NCBI GenBank assembly: GCA_934725855.1
Contig: CAKVCL010000001.1
Span: forward strand, 1 to 64,000
DNA: 64,000 bases
Source: an uncultured Cellulosilyticum sp.
Lineage (GTDB): Bacteria; Bacillota; Clostridia; Lachnospirales; Cellulosilyticaceae
Direction of reading: 5' to 3'
A program made the position numbers and the translations under genes. Under the pieces are notes generated by a model. That model saw only the letters and a program-made list of their open reading frames with translations, was not told the origin of the DNA and searched no databases. Numbering within the stretch: position 1 is the stretch's first letter; the number at the start of each line of letters is the position of its first letter. This document shows, one piece after another, positions 25,836 to 34,385 of the stretch.

Positions 25836-26501
25836 ATGCTTCCACTCTTTTGTTTTTCATATTTTAGTAGTATTTCTTCCTTTCCTCAACCTTTATCTGC
25901 CGAGGAAGAAAAAATTTATTTAGAACGTTATATGCAAGGAGATGAAGCTGCTAAAAATATTTTAATTGAACGTAATCTAAGACTCGTTGCACATATTGTT
26001 AAGAAATATAATAACGTTAATAGTGATATGGACGATTTAATCTCTATTGGCACAATTGGACTTATTAAAGGCATCACTTCTTTTGACCCTAATAAATGTA
26101 CGCGCTTAGCGACTTATGCAGCAAGATGTATTGAAAATGAAATCCTTATGAGTATTCGCTCTGGTCGAAAGCAACGCTATGAAACTTCTCTTCATGCGCC
26201 TATTGGAATGGACCAGGAAGGAAACGAAATTAGCCTATTAGATGTTCTATGTACTGAAAATGATACCATTTTTGATCAAGTGGACCTCGAAATGGAAGTT
26301 AAAAAGCTTTATCAGCATATCAGAAGTGTATTAAAACCTCGGGAAAAAGAAATTCTTTTATTACGTTATGGTCTTAATAATGAGGAAGAATTAACCCAAC
26401 GTGAAATTGCGCAGAAAATGGGCATTTCTCGCTCCTATGTTTCCCGAATTGAAAAGAAAGCGCTAAAGAAACTTTGTCATGAACTTGAACATAAAAATTA
26501 G
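25836..26501 (+). CDS. sigK: Sporulation sigma factor SigK
   Basis: A 221-residue late mother-cell sigma factor that directs spore coat and cortex genes. It has the SigK signature FPQPLSAEEEKIYLERY, region 2 with LVAHIVKKYNNVNSDMDDLISIGTIGLIKGI, and a region 4 helix-turn-helix ending SRSYVSRIEKKALKKL. The gene is continuous, not split by a skin element. The ATG at 25836 follows AGGAGG by 8 bases; a GTG at 25827 lies inside that site. Only 15 residues, mostly hydrophobic, precede FPQPL, fewer than the pro-sequence region of Bacillus SigK. Confidence 0.93.
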   Translation: MLPLFCFSYFSSISSFPQPLSAEEEKIYLERYMQGDEAAKNILIERNLRLVAHIVKKYNNVNSDMDDLISIGTIGLIKGITSFDPNKCTRLATYAARCIENEILMSIRSGRKQRYETSLHAPIGMDQEGNEISLLDVLCTENDTIFDQVDLEMEVKKLYQHIRSVLKPREKEILLLRYGLNNEEELTQREIAQKMGISRSYVSRIEKKALKKLCHELEHKN

Positions 26502-26541
26502 GCTAAAAAGAGTGGCTCGTCCCACTCTTTTTAGCCTAATT
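26498..26541. terminator. Bidirectional terminator between sigK and RNase J
   Basis: AGGCTAAAAAGAGTGG pairs exactly with CCACTCTTTTTAGCCT around a CTCGTC-type loop; T-rich flanks occur on both strands. It sits at both stop codons. Confidence 0.88.
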
Positions 26542-26549
26542 TTACTTTA

Positions 26550-28220
26550 TTAAACTTCCATAATGATTGGTAAAATCATTGGACTACGTTTTGTTTTTTG
26601 CCATACAAACTCTCGTAAATCATCTTTAACAATTGTCTTGATTTGTGACCATTCCACAATATGCTTATCCTCGCAACGATCTAAAGATTTTCTGACAACT
26701 GCTTTTGCTTCATCCATAAGGTTTTCTGCTTCTCTCACATAAACGAAACCACGTGAGATAATGTCTGGACCAGCTACTACAATACCAGATTCTTTCTCTA
26801 ATGTCATCACAACAATTAGTAGCCCATCTTGTGATAAATGCTTACGATCTCGAAGCACAATGTTGCCGACATCTCCAACACCTAAGCCATCGACTAAAAC
26901 TTGCCCTGATGGTACATTTCCGACAATCTTAATTTGATCTGAACCTAATTCAATCACTTCTCCAATAGAAGCAATCACAATATTATTGCGCTTCATACCA
27001 AGTTCCATCGCAAGCTCCATATGCTTTTGTAAGTGACGGTACTCACCATGCACTGGAATAAAATACTTTGGACGAACTAGTGTATGAATGAGTTTTAATT
27101 CTTCCTGAGCAGCATGTCCTGATACGTGTGTATCTTCACGAATGACTTTCGCACCCTTTTTACACAGTTCATTGACAACTCTAGAAACCGTTTTCTCATT
27201 ACCTGGTATAGGGGTTGAACTTAAAATAATGACATCACCTGGTTTAATTTCAATTTGTTTGTGATCAGAAGTTGCCATTCTAGATAATGCTGCCATCGGC
27301 TCTCCTTGGCTTCCTGTCATAATGAGAACAATTTGATCATCACGATAACGTTTGACATCATTGATTTCAATGAGAGTATTTTCAGGAATTGAAATATAAC
27401 CTAATTCATTGGCTGTCTTTACAACGTTCACCATACTACGACCAATCACAGCGACTTTACGTTTATATTTATAAGCTGCATTAATAATTTGTTGCACACG
27501 GTCAATATTGGAAGCAAAAGTGGCTACCATAATACGCTTGTCCAAATTAGAAGCAAACACATCTTCAAATTTTTGACCCACGATTTTTTCTGATTGAGTA
27601 AATCCCGGTCTTTCAACGTTTGTACTATCTGCCATAAGGGCAATCACACGTTTCTTCCCAATTTCCGCCAAACGGTGTAAATCTAACGGTGCCCCACTGA
27701 TTGGTGTATAATCTACTTTAAAGTCTCCTGTATGCACAACAATCCCTACTGGTGTCCAAATTGATAGCATCACTGCATCCGCAATACTATGATTAGAACG
27801 AATAAATTCAACTTTAAAACTATTTCCAAGTTTAATCGTTTCCCCTTGAGCTACGACAATACGTTCTGTTGTACGTAATAAATTATGCTCTTTTAATTTG
27901 TTTTCTACTAACCCCATTGTCAATTTCGTTGCATATAATGGTACATTTAACTCTTGTAAAATATATGGCAACGCCCCAATATGGTCTTCATGACCATGAG
28001 TTAATACAATTCCTCTTACCTTTTGAATATTCTTAAGTACATAGGTAATATCTGGAATCACTAAGTCGATTCCCAACATCTCATCTTCTGGAAATGCCAG
28101 TCCACAATCCACTATAAAAATATCGTCTTCATATTCAAACAGTGTCATGTTTTTTCCGATTTCGCCTAGCCCTCCCAATGGTATGATACGCAATTTACTT
28201 TTAGCTTTTCTGGGTACCAA
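26550..28220 (-). CDS. rnj: Ribonuclease J
   Basis: A 556-residue MBL/beta-CASP ribonuclease that degrades and matures mRNA and rRNA by 5'-3' exonuclease and endonuclease action. The metal site is HGHEDHIGAL, with a further histidine and aspartate in VHTGDFK. Beta-CASP motifs include ADSTNVERPG and the conserved HVSGHAAQEEL. The C-terminal domain ends RSPMILPIIMEV. It resembles RNase J1/J2 of Bacillus; one gene is seen here and others may lie elsewhere. A fur-type gene begins just upstream (18-base gap), so they share a transcript. Confidence 0.95.
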   Translation of the reverse strand: MVPRKAKSKLRIIPLGGLGEIGKNMTLFEYEDDIFIVDCGLAFPEDEMLGIDLVIPDITYVLKNIQKVRGIVLTHGHEDHIGALPYILQELNVPLYATKLTMGLVENKLKEHNLLRTTERIVVAQGETIKLGNSFKVEFIRSNHSIADAVMLSIWTPVGIVVHTGDFKVDYTPISGAPLDLHRLAEIGKKRVIALMADSTNVERPGFTQSEKIVGQKFEDVFASNLDKRIMVATFASNIDRVQQIINAAYKYKRKVAVIGRSMVNVVKTANELGYISIPENTLIEINDVKRYRDDQIVLIMTGSQGEPMAALSRMATSDHKQIEIKPGDVIILSSTPIPGNEKTVSRVVNELCKKGAKVIREDTHVSGHAAQEELKLIHTLVRPKYFIPVHGEYRHLQKHMELAMELGMKRNNIVIASIGEVIELGSDQIKIVGNVPSGQVLVDGLGVGDVGNIVLRDRKHLSQDGLLIVVMTLEKESGIVVAGPDIISRGFVYVREAENLMDEAKAVVRKSLDRCEDKHIVEWSQIKTIVKDDLREFVWQKTKRSPMILPIIMEV

Positions 28221-28238
28221 AGCTACACCTCCATCTTT

Positions 28239-28688
28239 CTATATCTCTATTTTTTTATCTTTACAATCCTTACAAAGTCCATAAAACATCACATTATGGT
28301 CATGTATTTTAAAATTATATTTACTTTCAATTTCTTTCTCAATATCATCTAATAAATCATTTTCAACTTCAAATACTTTACTACATGCTTCGCATATTAA
28401 ATGATGATGATGATGAACGGTATCATCAGATGCTAGTTCAAAGCGACTGCATCCATCATCAAAGTTTAGGCGGTCCACAATACCCATTTCTTCGAATAAT
28501 TGTACTGTACGATAAACTGTAGCAAGTCCAATCTCAGGGAATTTAACTTTAACAATATCATAAATCTCTTCAGTTGATAAATGGTCATTGCTATGCTCTA
28601 AAAGTACATCTAATACACTCCTGCGTTGCATCGTTAACTTGCAACCCATTTCTTTTAATCTATCTTTAAAATCAGCAGCATTCATCAC
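28239..28688 (-). CDS. Fur-family metal/peroxide regulator
   Basis: A 149-residue Fur/PerR-type repressor. The N-terminal winged helix begins GCKLTMQRRSVLDVL, and the hinge has the regulatory histidine cluster DTVHHHHHLICEAC. Two CXXC pairs (ICEAC and LCKDC) bind structural zinc. It should repress metal-uptake or peroxide genes in response to iron or zinc; which metal is unclear. It lies between the DUF1292 gene and RNase J in the conserved clostridial cluster, which fits the housekeeping Fur of this lineage. The start may be either of the two adjacent Met codons. Confidence 0.9.
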   Translation of the reverse strand: MMNAADFKDRLKEMGCKLTMQRRSVLDVLLEHSNDHLSTEEIYDIVKVKFPEIGLATVYRTVQLFEEMGIVDRLNFDDGCSRFELASDDTVHHHHHLICEACSKVFEVENDLLDDIEKEIESKYNFKIHDHNVMFYGLCKDCKDKKIEI

Positions 28689-28734
28689 TTGTCTCGCCCC
28701 TCACTTCTTGTAAGAATAATTTTTAGGCACGGTG

Positions 28735-28992
28735 TTATATTTCTATATCATATTCTTCGCTTGTCATAAATTCTGTAGCCACTTTTTTAAACTCGTCTTC
28801 ATCTTCGACAAGACTATATTCTACTTCTTCACCATCTTCATTCACCTGTTTTAAAATGGTAGAAATATCCTCTTCATCCACTACTAAGATATATTTCATT
28901 CCATCCATTACAACTTCATCTACTACTTCAAATTCAATCGGCTCATTGGTTTCTTCATCAATAAATTGAATTTTTTCTACTGCATCTGACAT
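28735..28992 (-). CDS. DUF1292 protein
   Basis: An 85-residue acidic protein of the DUF1292 family, a small all-beta domain with the pattern IQFIDEETNEPIEFEVVDEV and later YILVVDEED. The biochemical role is unknown. It occurs nearly always beside ruvX and ireB in Firmicutes, as here, and is transcribed toward fur with short spacers. A clear ribosome binding site (GAAAGGA) precedes the ATG. Confidence 0.85.
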   Translation of the reverse strand: MSDAVEKIQFIDEETNEPIEFEVVDEVVMDGMKYILVVDEEDISTILKQVNEDGEEVEYSLVEDEDEFKKVATEFMTSEEYDIEI

Positions 28993-29040
28993 GTCTTTTT
29001 TCCTTTCTAAATCCTCATTTAAGAACTTCTACTTATACCA

Positions 29041-29460
29041 TTATCTTTTGGCATCTAAATAGTTCTGCAAAATAATTGTTGCTGCAAGTTTGTCAATCAC
29101 ATTTTTTCTTTTTTTACGACTCATATCTGCTTCTAATAATACGCTTTCTGCTGCAACTGTACTTAAGCGTTCATCCCACATTTCAACGGGAAGCTTTAAT
29201 CTAGCTTCTAACTTTTCTTTAAATAATAAGGTCTTTTCACCTCTTTCCCCTAAAGTGTTATTCATATTTTTAGGAAGTCCAAGGACTATTTTTTCAACTT
29301 TATACGTTTCACATAGTTGTGCAATACGATTTAAAGTTGCTTTAATTTGCTCATCCTCTTGCCTTCTAATAATCTCTAATCCTTGTGCGGTCCAACCCAT
29401 TGGATCACTTACAGCGACACCCGTTGTTTTGGTACCATAATCTAAACCTAATATACGCAC
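29041..29460 (-). CDS. ruvX: Holliday junction resolvase-like RuvX (YqgF)
   Basis: A 139-residue RNase H-fold protein. The start [18 protein letters not shown] holds the first catalytic Asp, and the C-terminal [11 protein letters not shown] carries the second acidic motif. YqgF/RuvX is implicated in processing the 5' end of pre-16S rRNA as well as in junction resolution. Family length and neighbours (ireB before it, DUF1292 after it) are standard. Confidence 0.93.
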   Translation of the reverse strand: MRILGLDYGTKTTGVAVSDPMGWTAQGLEIIRRQEDEQIKATLNRIAQLCETYKVEKIVLGLPKNMNNTLGERGEKTLLFKEKLEARLKLPVEMWDERLSTVAAESVLLEADMSRKKRKNVIDKLAATIILQNYLDAKR

Positions 29461-29507
29461 GATGTCCTCCTATAAAAAAACTGTAGAGTTATCCCCTACA
29501 GCCCTCC

Positions 29508-29759
29508 TTAATGTTTTAAATAATAAGTGACAAGCTCTTCTAAAATCTCATCTCTTTCTAACTTGCGAATTTTATTTCTTGCCCCATTGTGGCTTGTAAT
29601 ATAAGTTGGGTCTCCGGACATAATATATCCTACTATTTGATTCACTGGATGATATCCCTTTTCAGCTAGTGCTTCGTACACATCCATTAATACTTCTCTT
29701 GTAGAAACTTTTTCAACACCTTCTAAGTGAAATTGCATGGTTTCATTAATATTATTCAT
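29508..29759 (-). CDS. ireB: IreB family regulatory phosphoprotein
   Basis: An 83-residue protein formerly called DUF965 or UPF0297. It begins [14 protein letters not shown] and has the conserved block [21 protein letters not shown]. In Enterococcus, IreB is phosphorylated by the PASTA kinase IreK and negatively affects cephalosporin resistance; the threonines lie in the N-terminal part. The start at 29759 follows AAGGTGAG; an extension to 29783 adds eight residues lacking family similarity. It is the first gene of a run with ruvX, DUF1292, fur and RNase J. Confidence 0.93.
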   Translation of the reverse strand: MNNINETMQFHLEGVEKVSTREVLMDVYEALAEKGYHPVNQIVGYIMSGDPTYITSHNGARNKIRKLERDEILEELVTYYLKH

Positions 29760-29854
29760 CGTGCTCACCTTCCAATAGCTCATCCTTTTATAATGTTAGT
29801 ATACCATAATTTGTAATAAAACTATATATAATTTTTAAAAATATTTCTCAGTTT

Positions 29855-31156
29855 TTATACTAATTGCCCGTATAAGGTGTGCCCATCTAATAATTTTTCA
29901 ATTTTCACTGTATGAATCGTGTTTTCTAAATCTTCATTTCCTTTAACTTGAATACGTAAGTAATTGCTTGTATAACCCGCTACATTCCCTTCATGATGTT
30001 TTTCAAATAAAACGTCCATTTGTTTGCCAATTGCTTTTTTCATAAAAGCTTCTCTTAGTTCCTTTTCCACAGCGGCTAATTGCTTTTCACGTTTTTCTTT
30101 CACCTCAGGCGCAATCTGCTCTTTCATTTTAGCAGCAGGTGTACCTTCCCTAGGTGAAAATGGGAAAATATGAATTTGAGCTAACTGAGTACGTTTTACA
30201 AATGCTAATGTCTCTTCAAATTCTTCATCTGACTCCCCTGGGAATCCAACAATGACATCTGTGGTAAGCGCTACATCCGGCCAAAGTGTACGTAAGTCTT
30301 CTACACTCTTGACATATTCTTCGGTTGTATATTTTCGATTCATGCGCTTAAGCACACTGTCACTTCCACTTTGCAGTGATAAATGGAAATGATGACATAC
30401 TTTGGGCATATGCCTTAAAGCCTCAATAAACCTTTCATTAATGGCAATAGGCTCTATAGAACTCATACGAATCCGCTCGATCCCCTCAATGTCATGTACT
30501 CTTTGTAATAATTGAATCAAATCGGTGTTACCTAAATCTTTCCCATAAGCAAGCACATGTATACCTGTTAAAATGATTTCTTTAAAACCAAGTCCCGCAA
30601 GTCGTTTCACTTCTTCATAAACTTGCTCTTCTTTTCGGCTGCGAATACGCCCTCTCGTATAAGGAATAATACAATAACTGCAATAATTATTGCATCCTTC
30701 TTGGATTTTTACATAAACTCTTGTATGTTCTCCAATATGTGAAATGGTCATTTCTTCAAATTCATGTACATCCATAATGTTTGAAACCACATTAATCATT
30801 TCTTCTTGGCCTTGTAGGAACTCGTCCACAAGTTCTACAATTTGGTTACGGTGATCTGTTCCAACAATAATATCGATCTCACTCACTTGCTCTTTAATTT
30901 TCTGACCTGCAATTTGTGCATAGCATCCCATAGCTACTAATACACTTTCAGAATTGATTTTTTTGGTTTTACGAAGCATTTGTCGACATTTACGGTCACT
31001 TAAATGGGTGACGGTACAAGTGTTGACGACATAAACATCAGCAAATTCATTAAAGTCCACTACTTCATAGCCTGCTGATTTAAATTTTTCTAGTACGGCT
31101 TCTGTGTCATATTGATTGACCTTGCAGCCTAATGTATAGCATGCGACTTTTCTCAA
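29855..31156 (-). CDS. mtaB: tRNA t6A37 methylthiotransferase MtaB
   Basis: A 433-residue radical SAM enzyme that adds a methylthio group to t6A at position 37 of tRNA. The N-terminal UPF0004 domain has three cysteines for one iron-sulphur cluster (CYTLGCKVNQYD, NTCTVT and MGCYAQI). The radical SAM motif CNNYCSYCIIPYTRGR binds the second cluster. A C-terminal TRAM domain (about 370-433) binds RNA. The family is distinguished from MiaB by the start KVACYTLGCKVNQYDTEA. It precedes ireB, with a roughly 95-base gap. Confidence 0.95.
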   Translation of the reverse strand: MRKVACYTLGCKVNQYDTEAVLEKFKSAGYEVVDFNEFADVYVVNTCTVTHLSDRKCRQMLRKTKKINSESVLVAMGCYAQIAGQKIKEQVSEIDIIVGTDHRNQIVELVDEFLQGQEEMINVVSNIMDVHEFEEMTISHIGEHTRVYVKIQEGCNNYCSYCIIPYTRGRIRSRKEEQVYEEVKRLAGLGFKEIILTGIHVLAYGKDLGNTDLIQLLQRVHDIEGIERIRMSSIEPIAINERFIEALRHMPKVCHHFHLSLQSGSDSVLKRMNRKYTTEEYVKSVEDLRTLWPDVALTTDVIVGFPGESDEEFEETLAFVKRTQLAQIHIFPFSPREGTPAAKMKEQIAPEVKEKREKQLAAVEKELREAFMKKAIGKQMDVLFEKHHEGNVAGYTSNYLRIQVKGNEDLENTIHTVKIEKLLDGHTLYGQLV

Positions 31157-31270
31157 TTTATCACCTCTTAATTATTGACATTCATCCCTAAAAACTATAT
31201 GCTACAAGTACTAGTTAATGTATACTTAAAGTATGATTAATTAACTATTACATATATAAGGAGTGTTTCT

Positions 31271-31513
31271 ATGAAATCCATTTATATTACATTAAACTCT
31301 ATAGAAAAAGTTAAACAATTTGTAAATACTATTAACACCTATAATAGCGAATTTGATCTTTCATCAGGTCGTTATATCATTGATGCTAAATCGATTATGG
31401 GTATCTTTAGTCTCGATTTAAGTTCACCTTTACGCCTAGACATCTATAATGATGAGTGTGTTGACTCTATTAAAGATGCCCTTAAGGAGTTTGTGATTAA
31501 TCCCGATGCCTAA
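31271..31513 (+). CDS. HPr-like protein lacking the catalytic histidine loop
   Basis: An 80-residue protein with the HPr fold pattern. KSIMGIFSLDL at about 42-52 matches the Ser46 motif of HPr (KSIMGVMSL). The loop that normally carries His15 (GLHARPA) is absent: the N-terminal strand runs straight into IEKVKQFVNTI. It therefore cannot carry phosphate in the phosphotransferase system, though it might still be recognised by HPr kinase. AAGGAG is 8 bases before the ATG. Such proteins recur in Lachnospiraceae-type genomes; the role is unknown. Confidence 0.8.
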   Translation: MKSIYITLNSIEKVKQFVNTINTYNSEFDLSSGRYIIDAKSIMGIFSLDLSSPLRLDIYNDECVDSIKDALKEFVINPDA

Positions 31514-31543
31514 CGCTAACTCTCAATGAGCTATATTAAGTTT

Positions 31544-31586
31544 AAACTAGGAAGGATGTCATAGCATCCTTCCTAGTTTTTTTATT
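31544..31586. terminator. Bidirectional terminator between the HPr-like gene and thiI
   Basis: AAACTAGGAAGGATG pairs with CATCCTTCCTAGTTT around TCATAG, followed by TTTTTATTTTT on the forward strand; it also ends thiI on the reverse strand. Confidence 0.88.
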
Positions 31587-31587
31587 T

Positions 31588-32775
31588 TTAGCAGTCGTAA
31601 ACTTCTACTTCATCAATGGCTTTTTGCATCATTTCTTCAATAATGTCGTCTAAAAGTGCCTCTGATTTTTGAATATACTCTAACTTCGGTTTAGTTTCTG
31701 GATGTTTTGCTACGAAAATCGTACAGCAGTCCTCAAAAGGTTGAATAGAGGTTTCAAAGGTATCAATTTTCTTAGCAATCTGTACAATTTCTTCTTTATC
31801 AAAACCAATAAGCGGTCTAAACACAGGCATCGTCGCTGCATCGTTTGTTACCACAAGACTGTGCATCGTTTGACTTGCAACTTGCCCAATGCTTTCACCT
31901 GTAATCAGAGACATACTGCCATTTTTCTTTGCAATCGCTTCTGCAATATACATCATAATACGTCTCATAATAATGGTGAGTTCTTCGTGAGGACAACGCT
32001 CATAAATCTTAAGCTGAATATCCGTAAAGTTCACCACATGGACTTTCATGCTTCCTGTATACATGGCTACTTTTCTAGCAAGGTCTAAAACTTTTTGTTT
32101 GGCACGCTCACTCGTATAAGGTGGCGCATGAAAATAAACCGCATCCACTTCTACCCCACGTTTTGCAATCATCCAACCAGCTACTGGGCTATCAATCCCA
32201 CCAGATAAAAGCAGTGTTGCTTTACCATTAGTTCCATATGGCATACCGCCTGCCCCTTTATAAGTATTCACATAAACATAAGTATGGTTACGAAGTTCGA
32301 CCATTAAAGTCGCTTCTGGATGACGTACATCTACTTTCACTGCATCGCCTAATTCTTCTAATAAATACCCCCCAATTTCACTACTGATTTCCATTGAAGT
32401 CATTGGGAAGCGTTTATCGGCACGTTTGGTATCCACTTTAAAGGTCACTTGCTTTCCTGCTTCTTCACAAACCTCTTTCATTTGCATCAAAGCAAGGCGC
32501 TTGACTGCCTCAAAAGACACCTCTTCTTCTTTTAAACCATAAGCAATCCCAACAATTCCAAAGATACGCCCTAAGCGATCTAAAACCGTGTCTACATCAA
32601 TTGCCTCAGTATCTACAGGCTCAACCATGATACGACCTTGTTCTTTTGTAACAATAAACTCTCCAATATCTTTTAAATTTCTTTTCACATTGGTTACAAG
32701 CTTATTTTCAAATAAATGTCTATTTTTCCCCTTAATAGCCAATTCACCGTATTTAATTAAAAAAACGTTTTTCAC
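31588..32775 (-). CDS. thiI: tRNA 4-thiouridine synthase ThiI
   Basis: A 395-residue enzyme that makes 4-thiouridine in tRNA and can feed sulphur to thiamin synthesis. The NFLD/THUMP domain (about 60-165) binds tRNA, and the PP-loop domain has LLSGGIDSPVAGW. There is no C-terminal rhodanese domain, the usual Firmicute form. It starts with GTG, which shares one base with the stop of the cysteine desulfurase upstream (TAG/GTG), so the sulphur donor and acceptor are translated together. AGGAGGAAG is the ribosome binding site. Confidence 0.95.
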   Translation of the reverse strand: MKNVFLIKYGELAIKGKNRHLFENKLVTNVKRNLKDIGEFIVTKEQGRIMVEPVDTEAIDVDTVLDRLGRIFGIVGIAYGLKEEEVSFEAVKRLALMQMKEVCEEAGKQVTFKVDTKRADKRFPMTSMEISSEIGGYLLEELGDAVKVDVRHPEATLMVELRNHTYVYVNTYKGAGGMPYGTNGKATLLLSGGIDSPVAGWMIAKRGVEVDAVYFHAPPYTSERAKQKVLDLARKVAMYTGSMKVHVVNFTDIQLKIYERCPHEELTIIMRRIMMYIAEAIAKKNGSMSLITGESIGQVASQTMHSLVVTNDAATMPVFRPLIGFDKEEIVQIAKKIDTFETSIQPFEDCCTIFVAKHPETKPKLEYIQKSEALLDDIIEEMMQKAIDEVEVYDC

Positions 32776-33947
32776 TATTTTCTTCCTCCTGGTGTATATC
32801 TTCTAAGTAATGGTATGTTCGTTTTCAAAATCTCCACTACTGTTTTTAAATCTTCTAAGTTGGTATCATGTGCAAAAGAAAAACGAATGGCATGATCTAA
32901 TTGCTTTGGCTCATTACCAATTGCAATCAGCACCCCGTCCTTTTCTTTTTTATGACTCGAACAGGCAGATCCTGATGAGACGTAAATGCCATGATCTTCA
33001 AGGACATGTAAAAGTACCTCTGAGCGTACATCCATAAAGCCGATGTTTAATATATAAGGGGCACCTTCTTCAATAGCTGGCCCATTTACCCATGTATCTG
33101 GGATTTCACTTAATATTGCTTCAGCCAAGTACTTTTTACAGGCCTTCATATGCTCAAGCATTTCTTTTTGATGAGCAAAAGCGAGTTCTGCTGCTTTGTG
33201 AGTTCCTACAATTCCTGCTACATTTTCTGTCCCAGAACGGATATTCTTCTGCTGACCCCCACCATACACTAAACTTTGCATACGCACTGCTTTATTTTTA
33301 TAAAGTAATCCAACGCCACGTGGTCCATAAAACTTATGGGCACTGCAAGATAGGAAATCAATTTTAGCCCGCTTAACGTGTATAGGTAATTTGCCAAAAG
33401 ATTGAACGGCATCTACATGAAATAATGTTTCTTTGTTTTTATCTTTAATGAGTTTTCCAATTGCCTCAATAGGCTGAATAGTACCTATTTCATTATTGAC
33501 ATGCATGATACTTACTAAAATAGTCCTCTCATCAATTGCCTCATTCAGTGCCTCTAAATCGATTTCACCCTTAGCATTGACGCCTATGGTGACCACTTCA
33601 AAGCCTTGGTCTTCTAAATATCTAAAAACTTCTTTAACAGAAGGATGCTCAATGGCAGATGTAATGATTTTATTGCCTTGCCTTTTATAAGCCATTGCTG
33701 CACCAAGAATAGCGGTATTATTACTTTCTGTTCCTCCAGAAGTATAAATCACTTCTTCTGGTAAAGCGCCCATCTGTTTTGCAAAAAATTGACTAGCTTC
33801 TTTAAGCCTATTTTCTGCGTCCATTCCCATTTTATGCAGAGAAGATGGATTTCCATAAGTATATAGCATTGTATCGGCTACCATCTGGACAACTTCTTCA
33901 TAGGGTTTAGTCGTTGCTGCATTATCTAAATAAATTTCCTTTGTCAT
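32775..33947 (-). CDS. Cysteine desulfurase (NifS/IscS-like)
   Basis: A 390-residue PLP enzyme that takes sulphur from cysteine and passes it to ThiI. PLP binds the Lys in CSAHKFYGPRGVG, and the mobile loop carries the catalytic Cys in SSGSACSSHKKEKDG. The N-terminus EIYLDNAATTKPYEEV is typical. The ATG at 33947 follows AAGGGAG; a longer frame to 34013 reads into the intergenic sequence. It is coupled to thiI, so a dedicated tRNA-thiolation role is likely, in contrast to the general iron-sulphur supply by SUF (inference). Confidence 0.93.
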   Translation of the reverse strand: MTKEIYLDNAATTKPYEEVVQMVADTMLYTYGNPSSLHKMGMDAENRLKEASQFFAKQMGALPEEVIYTSGGTESNNTAILGAAMAYKRQGNKIITSAIEHPSVKEVFRYLEDQGFEVVTIGVNAKGEIDLEALNEAIDERTILVSIMHVNNEIGTIQPIEAIGKLIKDKNKETLFHVDAVQSFGKLPIHVKRAKIDFLSCSAHKFYGPRGVGLLYKNKAVRMQSLVYGGGQQKNIRSGTENVAGIVGTHKAAELAFAHQKEMLEHMKACKKYLAEAILSEIPDTWVNGPAIEEGAPYILNIGFMDVRSEVLLHVLEDHGIYVSSGSACSSHKKEKDGVLIAIGNEPKQLDHAIRFSFAHDTNLEDLKTVVEILKTNIPLLRRYTPGGRK

Positions 33948-34015
33948 TATTTTGATGCTCCCTTTTAAGGTAAAATAACTTCTATAATAAAAAATGAGGG
34001 AAGAATCCCTCATTA

Positions 34016-34384
34016 TTATCTATTCATTACATTATAAATTGCTTGTAATACACGTGTTTTTTCAAAAGGTTTAACAATAAAATCCTTTGCGCCTTTTTGA
34101 ATGGCTTCAACAACTTTATGATGCTGACCAACCGCTGAACACATAATAATCTTGGTATTTGGGCTTACTTCTAATATTTTTTCAATTGCACTAATGCCAT
34201 CTAATTCTGGCATCGTTATATCTAGTGTCATAATATCAGGCTGAAGTTGCTTTGCCATTTCAATAGCTTGTAAACCATTACCCGCTTCACCTAAAACCGT
34301 AAAGCTGGCATCTGTTAAGATCTTTTTGAGTACAGTACGCATAAAAATGGCATCATCGACTATCAAAAAGGTAACTTCTTCCAT
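34016..34384 (-). CDS. Stand-alone CheY-type response regulator
   Basis: A 122-residue single receiver domain. The phospho-acceptor Asp is in DIMTLDITMPELDG, the acidic pair is at FLIVDDAIF, the conserved Thr/Ser site is MCSAVG, and the Lys is in FIVKPFEK. It has no DNA-binding output, so it acts like CheY or a phospho-relay protein. No kinase or chemotaxis gene is near. It begins one base after the rsmE stop (TAAAATG), so it is translated with rsmE, and the nifS-like gene follows after about 68 bases. Confidence 0.9.
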   Translation of the reverse strand: MEEVTFLIVDDAIFMRTVLKKILTDASFTVLGEAGNGLQAIEMAKQLQPDIMTLDITMPELDGISAIEKILEVSPNTKIIMCSAVGQHHKVVEAIQKGAKDFIVKPFEKTRVLQAIYNVMNR

Positions 34385-34385
34385 T

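Noticed and set aside
31702..32088. Forward-strand frame opposite thiI
   Set aside because: Antisense to a conserved gene, with no start signal.
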